7,646 nucleotides of DNA, taken from positions 1 through 7,646 of the forward strand of contig RFNU01000183.1 in NCBI GenBank assembly GCA_009927065.1. The letters run 5' to 3'. This document shows positions 6,130-7,646 of this stretch, piece after piece. The notes beneath the pieces are model-generated. The model was not told where the DNA came from and made no database searches. It saw only the letters and a list, made by a program, of their open reading frames with translations. The number at the start of each line of letters is the position of its first letter. Position 1 is the stretch's first letter. The position numbers were made by a program, and so were the translations under genes. Source of the DNA: a bacterium. Its GTDB lineage: Bacteria; Pseudomonadota; Gammaproteobacteria; Berkiellales; Berkiellaceae.

Positions 6130-7488
6130 ATGCCATACAGTACTTATATTATTGGACAAAACACGGAAGATTTTGCTGCTGAGATGAATGCTACAAAAGA
6201 TAAAGCATCATTTTGGAGTGGGCGATTTAAAGATATTGATAGACGGTTGCTTTATCTGGAAGATAAAATGGGTAATATTTTTAATGCTGCTCTGGGAACA
6301 GAGTCTCAATGGGATGCTATTGTAGAAGATTTGGGCGATATTCCGCAACAGGAAGATCAAAAAGCAGCTTATATGCGCAAATTATTTGATACTGTTAAAT
6401 TAATGATTGCAGGATCGGAAGGTGCCCAAGAAGCCTCTACGATGAAGTTTTTTAATAAAAAAATCAGTGAATTCAAAAGTCATTATTGTCCTGATTTCTC
6501 TGAAGTGTTGAGTAAATCATCTCTTATTTTATCAATAGATCCTCAACCGATTAAAGAAAGAGAGGATGCTAACGTGAGATCGCTGAATGATTTAGTTAAA
6601 TTATCTTTAACATTGCGTGAAGAAAAAATGAGTTATCTTGAGCGGTGCGCCTATTTAAAGCATGCTATTGAAACCGCTGAAGATGATTCTTTAGCTTCAT
6701 TCAAAGAGTCCTCATTAAAAGCAGCATGTTATATCGAACGCATCTCACAGATAGCAGCCTATCTTAATATTACAGCCTCTGCAGATCCATCTATGACAAA
6801 AAAACGATGTTTGATATCTAGCTATTTATCTGAAGATAAAATGGTTGAGCAAGGCTATTTGGGGCTTGCCATTGATCAAGCGAGGGGGTTAATGAATACA
6901 AAAGCATCTATTTTACTGCTGTCATCAAGACATCCTGAGATGTTAGATTTTGAAACACTACATTTATTTACCAGTATTAATAATGGTCCAAAAACAATCG
7001 GCATACTAAATCATCAATATCAAGAAATTGTTTCAATCAATGGGCCAGATCAAAGTCTTCAAACAGCCAGTAATAATAAAATGGCTGAGTGCGCTACGAA
7101 GAGGTTTGCTAATAAAGAAGATTTTTATCAATATATTAGCGATTTTTTTACCGCACAATCTGCAAATGGTTTAGCGCCATTAATGATACGTAATGCTCTT
7201 TTTTATTTAGAAATGCTCCCAGGTCATACAGATAAGTCTCAATTCACACAACAAGCTTGTGTTTCAGCGATACATACAACTGCGCCTAAAGAGTTAACGT
7301 CTTCGTTGATAAATACTAATTCAACGGTTATCGCTCGTTTAAATCAAAAATCAAGAATAAAAGAATTCATACAAATGATGTTTCATCATGTGCATAAAGT
7401 ACGTGTATCACCTATTTTAGAAGAAATGAGGCAACATTTGCAACGTCTTTTAAAACATAACGATGACTCAACTCATAGTGCTCCTTGA
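6130..7488 (+). CDS. Hypothetical protein, 452 residues, possible effector
   Basis: I do not recognise this family. The start is secure because of the AAAAGGAA ribosome site 6 bases upstream. The protein has no signal peptide and no membrane segment, and appears mostly helical. Residues about 13-50 are charged and helix-forming (FAAEMNATKDKASFWSGRFK), and about 85-120 and 150-215 contain further amphipathic helices (for example SYLERCAYLKHAIETAEDD). Around 270-300 a more compact segment (DFETLHLFTSINNGPKTIG) could form the core of a domain. The C-terminus (LEEMRQHLQRLLKHNDD, then STHSAP) is charged and ends in small polar residues, a composition seen in proteins exported by type IV secretion but not diagnostic. 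No catalytic motif of kinases, proteases, transferases or ADP-ribosyltransferases is evident. It stands alone, between a structured intergenic region and a transposon end, and base composition resembles its neighbours. Confidence 0.85.
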   Translation: MPYSTYIIGQNTEDFAAEMNATKDKASFWSGRFKDIDRRLLYLEDKMGNIFNAALGTESQWDAIVEDLGDIPQQEDQKAAYMRKLFDTVKLMIAGSEGAQEASTMKFFNKKISEFKSHYCPDFSEVLSKSSLILSIDPQPIKEREDANVRSLNDLVKLSLTLREEKMSYLERCAYLKHAIETAEDDSLASFKESSLKAACYIERISQIAAYLNITASADPSMTKKRCLISSYLSEDKMVEQGYLGLAIDQARGLMNTKASILLLSSRHPEMLDFETLHLFTSINNGPKTIGILNHQYQEIVSINGPDQSLQTASNNKMAECATKRFANKEDFYQYISDFFTAQSANGLAPLMIRNALFYLEMLPGHTDKSQFTQQACVSAIHTTAPKELTSSLINTNSTVIARLNQKSRIKEFIQMMFHHVHKVRVSPILEEMRQHLQRLLKHNDDSTHSAP

Positions 7489-7579
7489 CGGCAATAATCT
7501 CAGCAACTCAGAGGATAAAGCTTAGAACAACAATATGTTATGTTTTTTAAGGGTTATCTTCTGATGTTGTATTGCCTTT
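7489..7579. other. Short intergenic flank of the transposon end
   Basis: This 91-base stretch lies between the stop of the 452-residue gene and the transposon end. It has two CTCAG copies (7500-7515) and an AACA-ATA-TGTT stem followed, after a few bases, by a run of six Ts (near 7530-7550), at best a weak terminator. Read on the minus strand, the bases just left of 7580 would be the segment that a tnpB-associated RNA copies as its guide. Confidence 0.35.
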
Positions 7580-7646
7580 GTGAACTACCCGCCGATGAAT
7601 GAGCGGGCTTCCGATTAGGCGACAGCAACAGTGTGCTGACGCTTAA
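7580..7646 (-). mobile_element. Right end of an IS200/IS605-family (tnpB-type) element, truncated by the window edge
   Basis: Read on the minus strand, the sequence has GAAGCCCGC, a 10-base loop, then GCGGGTAGTTCAC, ending at base 7580. The stem is CCCGC/GCGGG (7588-7592 with 7603-7607). This short GC hairpin with a GAAGCCC left foot and a GTAGTTCA right foot is the familiar subterminal hairpin found just after the tnpB stop codon in many IS605/IS1341-like elements. The element lies mostly beyond the right edge, and the outer boundary at 7580 is by analogy. In this family the hairpin is recognised as single-stranded DNA by TnpA and, as RNA, forms the 3' scaffold of the TnpB omega RNA. Confidence 0.6.
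7615..7646 (-). CDS. Probable last codons of a tnpB-like gene (partial)
   Basis: On the minus strand one frame enters from the right edge, reads KRQHTVAVA and stops at TAA (7617-7615), 7 bases before the terminal hairpin (7608-7588). That spacing is typical of tnpB relative to its right-end hairpin. Ten codons cannot identify a protein, so the call rests on position only. Another minus frame is open further leftwards through the hairpin, but it would run past the element end. Confidence 0.35.
   Translation of the reverse strand, partial: KRQHTVAVA

Noticed and set aside
7525..7552. AACA-ATA-TGTT stem with a following T-run as terminator of the 452-residue gene
   Set aside because: The stem is only 4 AT-rich pairs and too weak to list as a terminator.
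1..7646. Siderophore biosynthesis locus
   Set aside because: Only one divergent NIS-like domain is present; there is no transporter, exporter, receptor, Fur box or second synthetase in the window.
1..7646. tRNA, rRNA or CRISPR array
   Set aside because: No cloverleaf with a T-loop GTTCGAATC-type motif and no regularly spaced direct repeats were seen on either strand.

Overview
The window is a stretch of AT-rich bacterial DNA with four complete protein genes, the tail of a fifth at the left edge, and the end of a transposon at the right edge. I see no rRNA, tRNA or CRISPR array. The coding style (long, poorly conserved, Lys/Asn/Ile-rich proteins, and divergent copies of metabolic or signalling domains with no operon partners) resembles the accessory, effector-rich genomes of host-associated Gammaproteobacteria such as Legionellales (Legionella, Coxiella and relatives). 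This is inference: no housekeeping marker in the window fixes the taxonomy.

Layout. At 1-107 (+) is the last 34 codons of an unidentified gene. It overlaps tail-to-tail, by 11 bases, with an 876-residue gene on the minus strand (97-2727). The 876-residue protein looks like a fusion: its N-terminal half resembles a siderophore synthetase of the NIS type (IucA/IucC family), and its C-terminal third is a Ser/Thr-type protein kinase with its catalytic residues in place. Upstream on the same strand lies a 619-residue gene (2925-4784). Its middle carries a G-D-x-D-x-K-x-x-N plus L-D-S-G pattern, like the catalytic and metal-binding loops of atypical (PI3/4-kinase or HipA-like) kinases. A 226-262-base divergent intergenic region with a good -10 box separates it from a plus-strand gene (5047-5847) whose product resembles a squalene/phytoene synthase without the catalytic aspartate motifs. 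A 282-base gap follows, holding a terminator-like hairpin, a perfect 13-bp inverted repeat and a possible gene remnant. Next is a 452-residue plus-strand gene of unknown function (6130-7488).

The right edge (about 7580-7646) has the hairpin and GTAGTTCAC-type terminus typical of the right end of an IS200/IS605-family (tnpB) element. The probable last codons of its tnpB gene read leftwards into the window.

How the genes may work together. The two minus-strand genes encode different kinase-like folds, and a third protein is a degenerate metabolic enzyme. That is the usual composition of an effector or accessory island rather than a pathway operon. No classical siderophore genes (transporter, exporter, second synthetase) are visible, so the NIS-like half of the fusion is more likely a repurposed ligand-binding or adenylating module than part of ordinary siderophore synthesis. 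This fusion is the most noteworthy item in the window.
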